Assembly: GCA_945837185.1 (NCBI GenBank)
Contig: CAMAMZ010000048.1
Location: 1 to 13,712, forward strand
Source: an uncultured Bacteroidales bacterium
GTDB taxonomy: Bacteria; Bacteroidota; Bacteroidia; Bacteroidales; Bacteroidaceae
Direction: 5' to 3'
Length of the DNA stretch: 13,712 nucleotides
Under the pieces are notes generated by a model. It was not told the origin of the DNA. It saw nothing but the letters and a program-made list of their open reading frames with translations, and made no database searches. The position numbers were made by a program, and so were the translations under genes. Positions 6,501 through 13,658 of this stretch are shown piece after piece. Position 1 is the stretch's first letter; every line of letters starts with the position of its first letter.

Positions 6501-9035
6501 GCTGTCGGCAGCTCCTAATTGAAGGTATACCGGACTGCCATCGTTGGGGAAGGCCGTGTGGGAAACATAGAACCAGTCGTGTGTAGGAACCACACAATGC
6601 TTGTCGTTCAGTGAGAACAAAACGAAATCCTGCTTCAAGGTGTCGTTGCCGCAAATGGCAGTAAGCCTGTGACGTCCGTTTGCCAGTCCTTGCAAGGCTT
6701 GCGTGAGGTTCACCTCGCTGTTGGTGCGTGCCTGATAGGAGCGACTGTCAATAGTGTAGGAAACCACACTGTCGAGTGGCGTTCCTGCATGATTATAGAG
6801 CGTGAATACAAGCGGTGACAGCTGGTCGGTACGAATCTTTTCCGGCAGGTTGCTGGTAAGGGCACTGGCATGCGTGCCGATGGGCAGTGAAGATGTTCCT
6901 TCATGGCTCTCCCCATTCCCATCTGTCACCGTAGCATGTGTTTCGATATGATAGAAGCCTCGTATTCCTTTCTCATACACATTGTCGGGCAACTCCATGG
7001 GTACACGAATCTTGAACACACCCTGGGCATCTGTTTGCAGCTCGCCCGATACCAATATGCGGTTGCCATCATAGAGCTGACTCATGCGCCACCAGCTCGT
7101 TGGCTTGCGCTGAACGGTATAGCGCACCTTACCTGTTTGAACGGGCATGCCTGCATAAGTCATCGCACGTCCGGTGAGGGTCACGGTATCTCCCCGTTCA
7201 TAAGCTGTCTTCACTTCATCGAAAGCCACATAAAAGGTTGGGCGCTTGTATTCCTCAACCTGGAAAGCTACCTTTTTGTTGCCGGCACCTATGGTAAAAT
7301 AGCCTGTTAAGGTATGTGCCGGGAGTGTGAAATCGGCTGTGGCTGTGCCGAACTCATCCGTAACGGCTTCCTTTTCCTGCAAAATCTGGAAGCGAGGATT
7401 GCGGAGCACCAGTTTCACCTTGTGCCCCTTAATGGCCTTTGTCTCCACCGCTTGTGTGCGGTTGTAGGCAATGACAGCCACGCGTACGGTCTGTCCTGGT
7501 CTGTAGAGGCGCCTGTCGGTAAACAGCTGCATGCTCTGCTGGTCTTTGTTCGTTTCATAGCCATAGACGGTGTTGCTGAAGAACGGAATGATAGGGGCAT
7601 GGCGGTCGTCAGCGGTTGTTACCAGTAACTGACTATATTTTTTCGGTTGCTTGCAAATGCCTTCCCCTTTCTCGTCTGTTGTGAGCAAGAAGGGAGTTGT
7701 CTTTGCATTATGCTGATTCCATAATTTGATGCTCGCCCCTTTAACAGGCATTCCCGAGTGGGCGTCGACCACCACGAAACGTGTGGAACCGTCTGTCTGC
7801 CCTTCCCAAAGCGTCATGAGGTCGGAAACATGCAGCAATTGGTATTGGGGCTTTACCGTACGGTTGTCGGTGGTGGCTTCTATGAGATAGGTACCTTTCT
7901 CCAGCGGTTGGATGACAGCCGTGTCGCTCACCGTCTTGTAGGGGGCAGTGCCAAAGAATTTCAGTTGAAAAGTCTGTATGGGTGTGCGCTCTGCATAGCG
8001 CATCAGCGAGGCCAATCCCTCTTCTATATCCTGTTCCTGACGATTCTCCGCTTTGCTCAGTTTGTAAATGTTGCATGTGAGTTGGTCAATATGGCGCAAC
8101 ATGTTTACACGGATGGTGCGACTTTTCCCGGTGAGCAACTGGCAGTCGCCGATGCTGATGTCGAAAACGGGTTGTGTAATGTCGCTCATCATGTTGCGCA
8201 AACAATTCATTCTCGGCCACGTGCCCCATTTGCTGAGCGCATAGTTGATATAGTTATAGAGTTGTCCGTCTTGCGTGTGGGTGGCCTCTCGCATGAATTG
8301 GGCATGGGCTATGGCCAGTTCACCTGCTTCTTGCAGATCTTGATACACGTTGATCAGCGAATCTATACGCTGCAGGTATTTGGATTTCTCCCATTTCTTG
8401 GCCGTGCTGCCTGTTTCCCTGTTTGCTGTCAGCTCCATTGCGGCAGCCAGGCATGCTGCCCTGCGGTTTCCCTGTTGCTCATAGAATGTGTGTAAGAAGG
8501 CGAAGGCCTTGTTCTCTATCCCGATGATGTGCAGCAAATCATCGTTAAAGATGCGGCTGTCGATCCCTTTCTCTACCAGCGGCTCCCATCCTTTTGCCGG
8601 GGTGCGTGCCAGGAGTTGTGGCGCATGCAGAGCCTTGGCGCAACACGTGCGCCAAGGGGTGTTGTAGGTAGTGTCGGTTTGACGCAACTCCTGGTAGTAA
8701 CGTGCCAAGGTCGTATAGCGTACAGCCCGCATCACCTCATTCTTTTCTGCTGCGGCCAACTTCTCTAAGTGTTGAAGCTCCGGATAGAGGGAGTCGCGAC
8801 TGAGTGATGTGCGTACCACCACCCTGCGGAGTTGCGCCTTGAGCAGATGGCCGTAAGCCTTGTCGGCAGTAGCCTTTTGCACTATTTGTTCAAGAATATT
8901 TATTTCGGTTCGAGGAAGGTCCTTATCTTTGGCTGCCTCCCATTGTTTCCACAATGCCGTGTAATTGTCGGCTGCTATAGGCAACAAACAACACCACAAT
9001 AGAAAGGCTATACAGAGTCTTTTCATCTTGTTCAT
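3576..9035 (-). CDS. Large alpha-2-macroglobulin family protein lacking the thioester motif
   Basis: Bacterial alpha-2-macroglobulins are thought to trap foreign proteases in the periplasm, often through a Cys-Gln thioester. From M9035 this protein has 1819 residues. It starts with a signal peptide (MNKMKRL, hydrophobic core, cut near PIAA-D); no convincing lipobox is seen. An N-terminal helical part (25-300) is followed by macroglobulin domains, with the MG2 hallmark TDRRLYRPGQTV at about 506-517. The A2M domain has ESVTTWKLLGLTHDQD near 1107-1122. A helical thioester-type domain follows (about 1280-1600, with QQDGSFSW near 1401-1408). A C-terminal domain holds SGYRNGYYCTPRDNATHYFF and VQCAYSPEY. 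Where relatives carry CxEQ there is QYDNAIS (about 1297-1303), so no thioester can form; E. coli YfaS (MagD) is a precedent for this. The start is chosen because a TACATTTG box lies at 9060-9067, so the longer TTG-initiated frame from 9086 begins upstream of transcription. ATGs at 9050 and 9026 are alternatives. Confidence 0.92.
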   Translation of the reverse strand: MNKMKRLCIAFLLWCCLLPIAADNYTALWKQWEAAKDKDLPRTEINILEQIVQKATADKAYGHLLKAQLRRVVVRTSLSRDSLYPELQHLEKLAAAEKNEVMRAVRYTTLARYYQELRQTDTTYNTPWRTCCAKALHAPQLLARTPAKGWEPLVEKGIDSRIFNDDLLHIIGIENKAFAFLHTFYEQQGNRRAACLAAAMELTANRETGSTAKKWEKSKYLQRIDSLINVYQDLQEAGELAIAHAQFMREATHTQDGQLYNYINYALSKWGTWPRMNCLRNMMSDITQPVFDISIGDCQLLTGKSRTIRVNMLRHIDQLTCNIYKLSKAENRQEQDIEEGLASLMRYAERTPIQTFQLKFFGTAPYKTVSDTAVIQPLEKGTYLIEATTDNRTVKPQYQLLHVSDLMTLWEGQTDGSTRFVVVDAHSGMPVKGASIKLWNQHNAKTTPFLLTTDEKGEGICKQPKKYSQLLVTTADDRHAPIIPFFSNTVYGYETNKDQQSMQLFTDRRLYRPGQTVRVAVIAYNRTQAVETKAIKGHKVKLVLRNPRFQILQEKEAVTDEFGTATADFTLPAHTLTGYFTIGAGNKKVAFQVEEYKRPTFYVAFDEVKTAYERGDTVTLTGRAMTYAGMPVQTGKVRYTVQRKPTSWWRMSQLYDGNRILVSGELQTDAQGVFKIRVPMELPDNVYEKGIRGFYHIETHATVTDGNGESHEGTSSLPIGTHASALTSNLPEKIRTDQLSPLVFTLYNHAGTPLDSVVSYTIDSRSYQARTNSEVNLTQALQGLANGRHRLTAICGNDTLKQDFVLFSLNDKHCVVPTHDWFYVSHTAFPNDGSPVYLQLGAADSTLHVVYSITHGKTLLEQGTLDLQGQLHLRQFAYNPVYGDGLTLNFAWVKDGRCYTHHATITRPLPDKKLKTTWTTFRNRLTPGQQEEWVLQVKHPDGRPAHAQLMVSLYDKALDALSMHQWRFNVRYRPMVPFRSWLCETGNAAGLYGYSQTTPLMEKALDFYHFSDACFLPIRYGFQKEHFVAAAAPLMSRKAVAKNDMAQVETAVESTAWIRGTNDTTAGEEPEDAIAQVRENLQETAFFYPQLTTDEQGFVHIRFTLPESVTTWKLLGLTHDQDMNFRLLQEEVTAQKMLMVQPNMPRFVRQGDKTELKARVSNMSGQTIKATARMELKDATTMQTLTVVERQLTVEGNQSPTVSFPFTAPNASSLLICRVTLNAEGCSDGEQHYLPVLPATETIVNTQPFTFHEAGTTHINLKQLMPAEGKDMQLTLEYTNNPAWLAIQALPALSVPQYDNAISLACAYYANRLSRTLLQQTPIIKQTLQQWQQEQGTDSKTLSSALAQNQELKTLLLEETPWTLESEKETERKQQLIRYFDDNTLQASQALLLQRLAKLQQQDGSFSWCEGMPGNLYMTLSVAETLARLAQTTTAESLAEAMLQRANGYLKKWASNYIKDLKKEQKGNHVVMPNESACHFLYIQALMKQPATADTEWLLALLEKQTKKYSIYGKAQTALILAHYGRKAKALEYLQSVKEHTVYTEEQGRYFDTQKAAYSWMDYRIPTQTAVIEALGLLTPDDKKTLQEMQRWLLMQKRTQAWTTPIHTVNAVHAFLYNNMACLQQAPTTPLQVSIDGNRLAQKKGTTALGYVKMHISGQGQMKDMSLTKRDAGTSWGAVYVCAQVPSAMAGHTEAGLSVKREIVGASKALHIGDRVTVRMTIHADRDFDFVQLTDKRAACLEPVMQLSGYRNGYYCTPRDNATHYFFHKLTKGKHVIETAYFIDREGNFLSGSCTVQCAYSPEYAGRDSGKPVTVTDNK

Positions 9036-9059
9036 ATTTAAAGGATTCATACTATGTTG

Positions 9060-9067
9060 CAAATGTA
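9060..9067 (-). promoter_or_regulatory. -7 promoter box of the macroglobulin gene
   Basis: On the minus strand this reads TACATTTG, a full match to the Bacteroidota -7 consensus. The start of transcription would fall near 9056, about 20 bases before the chosen ATG at 9035. A TTG at 9086-9084 is only 16 bases upstream, closer than the usual 19-21, so the -33 element is weak. The box follows directly after the terminator of the cmk transcript, consistent with an independent transcription unit. Confidence 0.6.
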
Positions 9068-9103
9068 TGAAAAAAAATTGTGACAAGCGACAGTTGGCAT
9101 GCT

Positions 9104-9145
9104 AAAAAAGATTATCAAGTCGGCAACAAGCGGCTTGATAATCTT
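9104..9145 (-). terminator. Intrinsic terminator of the porQ-cmk transcript
   Basis: A perfect 12-bp inverted repeat (AAGATTATCAAG at 9108-9119, CTTGATAATCTT at 9134-9145) can extend inward by three more pairs (one of them G-U), leaving an eight-base loop. On the minus strand the stem runs straight into a T-run (plus-strand A's at 9104-9109). It begins 24 bases past the cmk stop codon, as expected for rho-independent termination, and insulates cmk from the macroglobulin gene. Confidence 0.9.
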
Positions 9146-9168
9146 ACATTGAATGAAAAAAAGAAAAT

Positions 9169-9858
9169 TTATTCTCCCGACCTTTCCTTAAATCGGTCCA
9201 AAAGCCATTGGCGTTGCTCGGCAATGGTGAGTGCACTGTTGTCGAGCACTAAGGCATCGGGAGCCTGGCGCAGGGGCGATACGTCACGATGGGTGTCGAT
9301 ATAGTCGCGCTCGTTCACATTGCGTAAAATTTCTTCATAATCGGCCGGCATGCCACGGTCGCACAACTCTTGATAGCGACGTTGTGCTCTCACCTCTGGC
9401 GAGGCAGTGACAAATATTTTCAACTCAGCGTTTGGAAATACAGTGGTACCGATATCTCGTCCGTCCATAACCACTCCTTTTTCTTTGCCCATTTGTTGTT
9501 GTAAGGCCACGAGCTTTGTGCGCACAAAGGGTAGGGCGGCAATCGGACTCACCCGTTGGCTGACCTCCAGGGTGCGTATCTCGTCTTCCACACGTTCACC
9601 ATTCAAGTAGGTGTCGGGCCGTTGTGTATCAGGATTAAACCGGAATCGGATGTCAATCTTGTCCAGTTCTCCTTGCAGCTTCTCCGTGTCAATCTTGTCG
9701 GCTGCATCGAAACAGCCATGCCGTAGGGCATAAAGGGTAATGGCACGGTACATGGCCCCTGTGTCAACATAAATGTAGCCTATTGCTTTGGCAAGGTCTT
9801 TTGCCATGGTGCTCTTCCCGCAGGAGGAGAAACCATCTATTGCGATTGTTAGTTTCAT
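9169..9858 (-). CDS. cmk: Cytidylate kinase
   Basis: This enzyme phosphorylates CMP and dCMP to their diphosphates with ATP in the cytoplasm. From M9858 the protein has 229 residues, the usual bacterial CMP kinase length. The P-loop GFSSCGKS is at 9-16, and DTGAMYR (32-38) forms the start of the nucleotide monophosphate site. DGRDIGT (132-138) and NERDYIDTHR (182-191, lid and Arg residues) are also present. The open frame continues upstream for 63 codons to 10047, into the opposite end of porQ, but that part matches nothing in the family, so I start at MKLTIAIDG. It follows porQ on the same strand after 110 bp with no visible promoter box, so it is probably cotranscribed with it. A strong terminator follows. 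Confidence 0.95.
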   Translation of the reverse strand: MKLTIAIDGFSSCGKSTMAKDLAKAIGYIYVDTGAMYRAITLYALRHGCFDAADKIDTEKLQGELDKIDIRFRFNPDTQRPDTYLNGERVEDEIRTLEVSQRVSPIAALPFVRTKLVALQQQMGKEKGVVMDGRDIGTTVFPNAELKIFVTASPEVRAQRRYQELCDRGMPADYEEILRNVNERDYIDTHRDVSPLRQAPDALVLDNSALTIAEQRQWLLDRFKERSGE

Positions 9859-9968
9859 ATTTTGTTGTAAGTTATGTCTTTGGAATATGTTATGCCTGTA
9901 TCCATGTAGAACCTGTTGTTGAAGGATTTTCACCCTCTTCATGCAACGAACGTGTTGGGGTAGGGACG

Positions 9969-10916
9969 TTACAGTGTGAAGGCTAAGTTGAGCAGCAGTG
10001 AATGTGAGGAAACATGATATTTCCCGTATGCCACATGGAGCTTCCATTTCTCAAGCGTCAGTCCGGCACCCATGCTCAGTCCGGCACCATGACTGCTTTC
10101 CTCTCCCTCTCCTGTTGTCACCTTCATCTCCCTGTTTCTTCTGAAATTATAACCTCCGGCAAGGTAAATACGATCAGAGAGAAGCAGGTCGGCACCCACC
10201 ACGCAATGGTCTGCAAACCGATAGTTCAGGTGGTTTAAGTCAACGAACGTCAGCGAGAGGCGGAAAGGCATGTTGGGAAATTTGTGGGTAACACCTGCCT
10301 GCACATCTATGGGCATACGCTCCCGTTCCTCGTCATAAGTCTTCAGCTGTCCTCCCAAATTCTTCGCTACGAGCGATACCGACCAGTCTTTATCTTCGTC
10401 AAAGTAATTGATACCTAAATCAATGGCTGCCGCTATGGAGTTATAACTGCCAATATAGGAGGTGATGAAGCGGGCACTGATGCCGCCTGCCAAACGGTCG
10501 GAGAGGAGATAAGCGAAATGGGCGGCAATGTCGATGTCTTTAGGGCTGAAGGTGCCCGTTTGTGTGCCCCATTCGTCAACCTCCTTCATGGTTCCATAAC
10601 CAATGTAGCGTGCTGTAGCTGCCACTGTGCTGCGTTCGCCCACCACTTTCGTAAAGGCCGCTGTGGCCACAGAGGCACCCGAGAAATAGTTCATATAGCC
10701 TAACATGAGTGTGCGGTCGCTCACAGATGACAAGAGCGCAGGATTATGTAGGGTCAAGGCCGCATCATCTTCTATCAAGGTGATGTTGTCTCCTCCTAAA
10801 GCTGCCGCATGGGCGCTCGCTGGGAGACGTAGAAAATTGTAGGCTGTCTGACTCTCCTGTGCCCCAGTCCTAAGGCTGACCAGTACAAGGAGGAGGGTAA
10901 AAAGACATTTTTTCAT
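9969..10916 (-). CDS. porQ: Type IX secretion system protein PorQ
   Basis: PorQ is an outer-membrane beta-barrel of the FadL-like PorV/PorQ group and takes part in the attachment complex of the type IX secretion system. The protein has 315 residues. It begins with a signal peptide (MKKCLFTLLL, ending GAQ). The family signature YNFLRLPASAHAAALGG follows at about 26-42, then HNPALLS. The rest is a run of alternating strands with frequent glycine and aromatic residues, ending in LLLNLAFTL with a terminal hydrophobic residue, as expected for a barrel. It is the first gene of the porQ-cmk unit. Its start is well placed under a TAACTTTG box at 10939-10946. Confidence that this is PorQ rather than another PorV-like barrel rests on the signature, the length and the neighbouring cmk. 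Confidence 0.88.
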   Translation of the reverse strand: MKKCLFTLLLVLVSLRTGAQESQTAYNFLRLPASAHAAALGGDNITLIEDDAALTLHNPALLSSVSDRTLMLGYMNYFSGASVATAAFTKVVGERSTVAATARYIGYGTMKEVDEWGTQTGTFSPKDIDIAAHFAYLLSDRLAGGISARFITSYIGSYNSIAAAIDLGINYFDEDKDWSVSLVAKNLGGQLKTYDEERERMPIDVQAGVTHKFPNMPFRLSLTFVDLNHLNYRFADHCVVGADLLLSDRIYLAGGYNFRRNREMKVTTGEGEESSHGAGLSMGAGLTLEKWKLHVAYGKYHVSSHSLLLNLAFTL

Positions 10917-10938
10917 ATAAAAATAGCCAATTATTTCG

Positions 10939-10946
10939 CAAAGTTA
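10939..10946 (-). promoter_or_regulatory. -7 promoter box of porQ
   Basis: On the minus strand this is TAACTTTG, a full match to TAnnTTTG, and it lies 22 bases before the porQ ATG. I see no good TTTG at the expected -33 distance, only T-rich sequence. Confidence 0.6.
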
Positions 10947-10968
10947 CACTTTTTTCAAATATCTGCGC

Positions 10969-10976
10969 TAAATTTG
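10969..10976 (+). promoter_or_regulatory. Likely -7 promoter box of the TonB-type gene
   Basis: TAAATTTG matches the Bacteroidota -7 consensus and would place transcription start near 10982, giving a leader of about 43 bases. A poorer alternative, AACCTTTG (11012-11019), is too close to the ATG. With the porQ box on the other strand, it makes this 108-bp gap a divergent promoter region. Confidence 0.5.
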
Positions 10977-11022
10977 TAGAGGATTTCGCCTACAAGAACA
11001 AAAATAGGGCGAACCTTTGTAG
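10973..11022. repeat. Three TTTGTAG/CTACAA boxes before the TonB-type start
   Basis: TTTGTAG occurs at 10973-10979 and 11016-11022, and its complement CTACAA at 10990-10995. The middle copy can pair with either flanking copy. With the downstream copy it forms TCG(C)CTACAA (10986-10995) against TTGTAGCGA (11017-11025), reaching the first base of the ATG. The first copy overlaps the -7 box. The boxes may be operator half-sites or a leader hairpin; a chance origin is possible. Confidence 0.4.
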
Positions 11023-11024
11023 CG

Positions 11025-11723
11025 ATGGAGAACAAGCCTGCACCACAGCCCAACATGCACGACAGAAGAGGAGAAGCTTTCCTGTTAGGACTTATTGTGG
11101 CCCTCTCGCTACTCTATGTGGCTTTGGAGTTCAGCACGGCGGATGCCACCTATACGGCTGATATGGATGAGGACATGGAAGAGTTGTTTAAAGAAACCGA
11201 CCTCTATCCGCCCAAAGAGCCGGAAGAACCCACTGCAACACCACCAAAGCAAGAGAAAACGATTCGCCTGAAACCTGTTGCGCAGGCCACAACGCCCCTG
11301 GAGGAGGTGGTGGCTGCCGAGTCGGAGGGTGATGAAAACGAGCATGCCGAAGTGGAGCAGATCAAGGTGCCCGACGCTATTCCGCAGTTGCCTGAAGAGG
11401 AACAGGATGCCTTGCCATTCAGAGTCGTGGAGCAGCTCCCGCAGTTTCCGGGTGGTCTCGAAACACTGGCTCATTGGCTCACACGCCAGTTGGTCTACCC
11501 GCTGGAAGCCCAGCGTAAGCGCATAGAGGGGAAGGTGGTGGTGTCGTTCATCATAGAAACGGATGGTACGCTTTCGCATGTCAAAGTGGAGCAGAGTGCT
11601 CATCCCTTGCTCGACAGAGAGGCGTTGAGGGTGGTGGGCAAGATGCCTCAGTGGACTCCGGGGGTTGACAAAGGGAAACCTTGCCGAACGCTCTTTGCCA
11701 TTCCTGTGGTGTTCCAGCTTTAG
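11025..11723 (+). CDS. TonB-family energy transducer
   Basis: TonB proteins pass proton-motive energy from inner-membrane ExbB/ExbD to outer-membrane TonB-dependent transporters. The protein has 232 residues. A short cytoplasmic N terminus is followed by one transmembrane segment (about 18-35, FLLGLIVALSLLYVAL). A flexible acidic, Pro- and Glu-rich spacer (about 40-130) spans the periplasm, with PPKEPEEP near 62-69. The C-terminal TonB domain (about 131-232) has FPGG, LVYPLEAQRKRIEGKVVVSF, a DGTL turn, HPLLDREALRVVGKMPQWTPG and AIPVVFQL, all typical of Bacteroidota TonB C-terminal domains. The spacer is more acidic than in classical Pro-Lys TonB. exbB and exbD are not in view, so it may serve a general rather than a locus-specific transporter. 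It heads the plus-strand run with the prenyl synthase and TatD genes. Confidence 0.88.
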   Translation: MENKPAPQPNMHDRRGEAFLLGLIVALSLLYVALEFSTADATYTADMDEDMEELFKETDLYPPKEPEEPTATPPKQEKTIRLKPVAQATTPLEEVVAAESEGDENEHAEVEQIKVPDAIPQLPEEEQDALPFRVVEQLPQFPGGLETLAHWLTRQLVYPLEAQRKRIEGKVVVSFIIETDGTLSHVKVEQSAHPLLDREALRVVGKMPQWTPGVDKGKPCRTLFAIPVVFQL

Positions 11724-11795
11724 ATTCGTCTTGAGCATGGTCAGCAAGTGGTTCTCTCCGAAAACAAGATATTACTATTCTCTATTATAATAAAT

Positions 11796-12770
11796 ATGTA
11801 TACGTCAGAAGAAATCCTACAGAAGGTAGATGCTTTTATTGATGCGCTGCCTTACGACAGACAGCCGCAGTCGTTGTATGAGCCTATCAAGTATATCCTT
11901 TCGCTCGGTGGAAAACGCATCCGACCCACGTTGATGCTACTTGCCTATAACCTCTTTCGCGACGACCCGGAAACCATCCTCATGCCGGCTTGTGGTTTGG
12001 AAACGTACCATAACTTCACGCTGCTGCATGATGACTTGATGGATAACGCTGCTGTGAGGCGCGGGCACCCTACTGTGCACAAACGTTGGGATGCCAATAC
12101 GGCTATCCTGAGCGGTGATAACATGCTTGTGCTGGCATTCCGATATATGCAGCAATGTCCGGCTGATAAACTGAAACCGGTATTGGACCTTTTTGTTGAA
12201 ACGGCATTGCAGATAGATGAGGGACAACAGTATGACATGGATTTTGAACACCGTGACGATGTGCGTGAGGAGGAGTATATCGAAATGATCAGGCTGAAGA
12301 CCAGTGTGTTGCTGGCTTGTGCTGTGAAGATTGGAGCCTTGCTGGCTGATGCCACGCCTGAGGATGCCGACCGGTTGTATCGTTTTGGTGAGCAGATGGG
12401 ACTGGCTTTCCAGTTGCAGGATGACTACCTTGATGTATATGGCGACCCGAAAGTGTTCGGAAAAGCCATTGGGGGCGACATCTTATGCAATAAGAAAACC
12501 TTTATGCTCATCAACGCTTTCCAGCGGGCCGACAGTGGGCAGCGGGCAGCTTTACAGCATTGGGTGAATGTCACCGACTTCGATCCGCAACAAAAGATTG
12601 CTGAGGTGACACGTCTCTACAATGAGATGGGCATCGGTCAACTGGCACAGCAAAAGATTTCCTATTATTTCGAGGAAAGTCGCAAGTGTCTTGATGCTGT
12701 GCAGGTAGACGAGGCGCGCAAGCAAGAGTTGGCACGCTATACGGCTATGATGATGAAACGCGACAAGTAG
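11796..12770 (+). CDS. Trans-polyprenyl diphosphate synthase
   Basis: This enzyme condenses IPP with an allylic diphosphate to build a linear prenyl chain used for quinones or other isoprenoids. From M11796 the protein has 324 residues, typical of the family. The first Asp-rich motif is DDLMD (79-83), followed by RRG (88-90). GGKRIRP (38-44) binds IPP. The second Asp-rich motif is DDYLD (209-213), within GLAFQLQDDYLDVYGD, followed by GKAIGGDI (222-229). Phe74 sits five residues before the first motif; a bulky residue there usually limits the product to about C20. I infer a geranylgeranyl-like length but cannot exclude others. A GTG at 11748 in the same frame adds 16 residues not expected for the family. 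The 72-bp gap from the TonB-type gene shows no clear TAnnTTTG box, so cotranscription is likely. The TatD gene follows closely. Confidence 0.93.
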   Translation: MYTSEEILQKVDAFIDALPYDRQPQSLYEPIKYILSLGGKRIRPTLMLLAYNLFRDDPETILMPACGLETYHNFTLLHDDLMDNAAVRRGHPTVHKRWDANTAILSGDNMLVLAFRYMQQCPADKLKPVLDLFVETALQIDEGQQYDMDFEHRDDVREEEYIEMIRLKTSVLLACAVKIGALLADATPEDADRLYRFGEQMGLAFQLQDDYLDVYGDPKVFGKAIGGDILCNKKTFMLINAFQRADSGQRAALQHWVNVTDFDPQQKIAEVTRLYNEMGIGQLAQQKISYYFEESRKCLDAVQVDEARKQELARYTAMMMKRDK

Positions 12771-12786
12771 AGCTATGTGTGTGCGT

Positions 12787-13578
12787 ATGATCGATACCCA
12801 TGCCCATCTTGATGGCGAAGAGTATGCGCAGGATCTGGCGGCTGTCATAGCAAGGGCACGGCAGGCCGGCATCAGCAAGATATTTCTTCCTGCCATCAAT
12901 GAAGCGCTGCTCCCGCATCTCCTTACTGTGGCTGAAGCCTATCCTGACTATCTCTATCCCATGATAGGCTTGCATCCGGAAGAGGTGAAAGCCAACTGGC
13001 AGCAGGAACTCCAGCGCTTACATGAGTTGTTGGCAGCCGACCGACAGGGGGCGTGCCGCTATATTGCCGTGGGAGAGATTGGACTGGATTATTATTGGTC
13101 GCGGGAATTTGAGGGGGAGCAGTTGGCAGCTTTCGAACAGCAGGTGGCATGGGCTGCTGAGTTTCATCTGCCTTTGATGATTCATTGCAGAAAAGCCCAA
13201 AACGAACTTGTGAAAGTGTTGCATCGCTATGAAGCTGACCTTGTGGGTGGCGTGTTTCATTGTTTTACAGGCAATGTGCACGAAGCGGAAGAGCTCTTGT
13301 CGTTCCAGCGCTTCTGTCTGGGCATAGGCGGTGTACTCACATTCAAGAGTAGCCATTTGCGTGAAGACCTGCCTGCGGCTGTGCCCTTGCAGCGTATCGT
13401 GCTCGAAACCGACAGCCCTTATATGGCTCCTGTGCCGCATCGGGGCAAGCGGAATGAGAGTGCTTATGTTGTGGAGGTGATGCACCGACTGGCAGAAGCT
13501 TATGGCGTGACCGATCAGGAGGTGGCACAACAAACAACCAGCAATGTGCAGCGACTCTTTCCAGCTGCTTTCCGGTAA
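12787..13578 (+). CDS. tatD: TatD-family metal-dependent hydrolase
   Basis: TatD proteins are amidohydrolase-fold, metal-dependent enzymes with 3'-5' DNase activity in the studied members; they have been linked to DNA repair and quality control. From M12787 the protein has 263 residues, the common length. The metal ligands are all visible: THAHLD (4-9, HxH), GEIGLDYY with Glu (about 98), MIHCRK with His (about 133), FHCFTG with His (about 158) and ETDSPY with Asp (about 208). GLHPEE (about 60) and RGKRNE (about 218) are family signatures. I chose ATG 12787 because family members usually begin MIDTH; an ATG at 12775, four bases past the previous stop, would add four residues (MCVR). It is the third gene of the plus-strand run and is probably read with the prenyl synthase. 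Confidence 0.93.
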   Translation: MIDTHAHLDGEEYAQDLAAVIARARQAGISKIFLPAINEALLPHLLTVAEAYPDYLYPMIGLHPEEVKANWQQELQRLHELLAADRQGACRYIAVGEIGLDYYWSREFEGEQLAAFEQQVAWAAEFHLPLMIHCRKAQNELVKVLHRYEADLVGGVFHCFTGNVHEAEELLSFQRFCLGIGGVLTFKSSHLREDLPAAVPLQRIVLETDSPYMAPVPHRGKRNESAYVVEVMHRLAEAYGVTDQEVAQQTTSNVQRLFPAAFR

Positions 13579-13634
13579 TGCTTAAATAACCTTAAAAATT
13601 GGTGAAGCCTATATAACGGTTGCCGGATTTTGTG

Positions 13635-13642
13635 TAATTTTG
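13635..13642 (+). promoter_or_regulatory. -7 promoter box of the tRNA-Ser gene
   Basis: TAATTTTG matches TAnnTTTG and lies 16 bases before the mature tRNA start, the expected position. A TTG at 13620-13622 is only 12 bases upstream, so no proper -33 element is recognised. The 80-bp gap after the TatD gene shows no clear terminator hairpin. Confidence 0.55.
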
Positions 13643-13658
13643 CAGCCGTTAAGTTTTT

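Noticed and set aside
7758..8495. 245-codon plus-strand frame opposite the macroglobulin gene
   Set aside because: It is a long antisense frame in GC-balanced coding DNA, with no promoter box or recognisable motif; a shadow of the macroglobulin codons.
9036..9086. Extended TTG start of the macroglobulin gene
   Set aside because: The start codon is TTG and lies upstream of the TACATTTG box at 9060-9067. The extra residues also spoil the signal peptide.
9859..10047. 63-residue N-terminal extension of cytidylate kinase
   Set aside because: The extension overlaps porQ and resembles nothing in the family. Starting at 9858 gives the normal length and N terminus.
11109..11747. 212-codon minus-strand frame opposite the TonB-type gene
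   Set aside because: It is antisense to a clear TonB C-terminal domain and rich in Arg, His and Leu without a recognisable motif.
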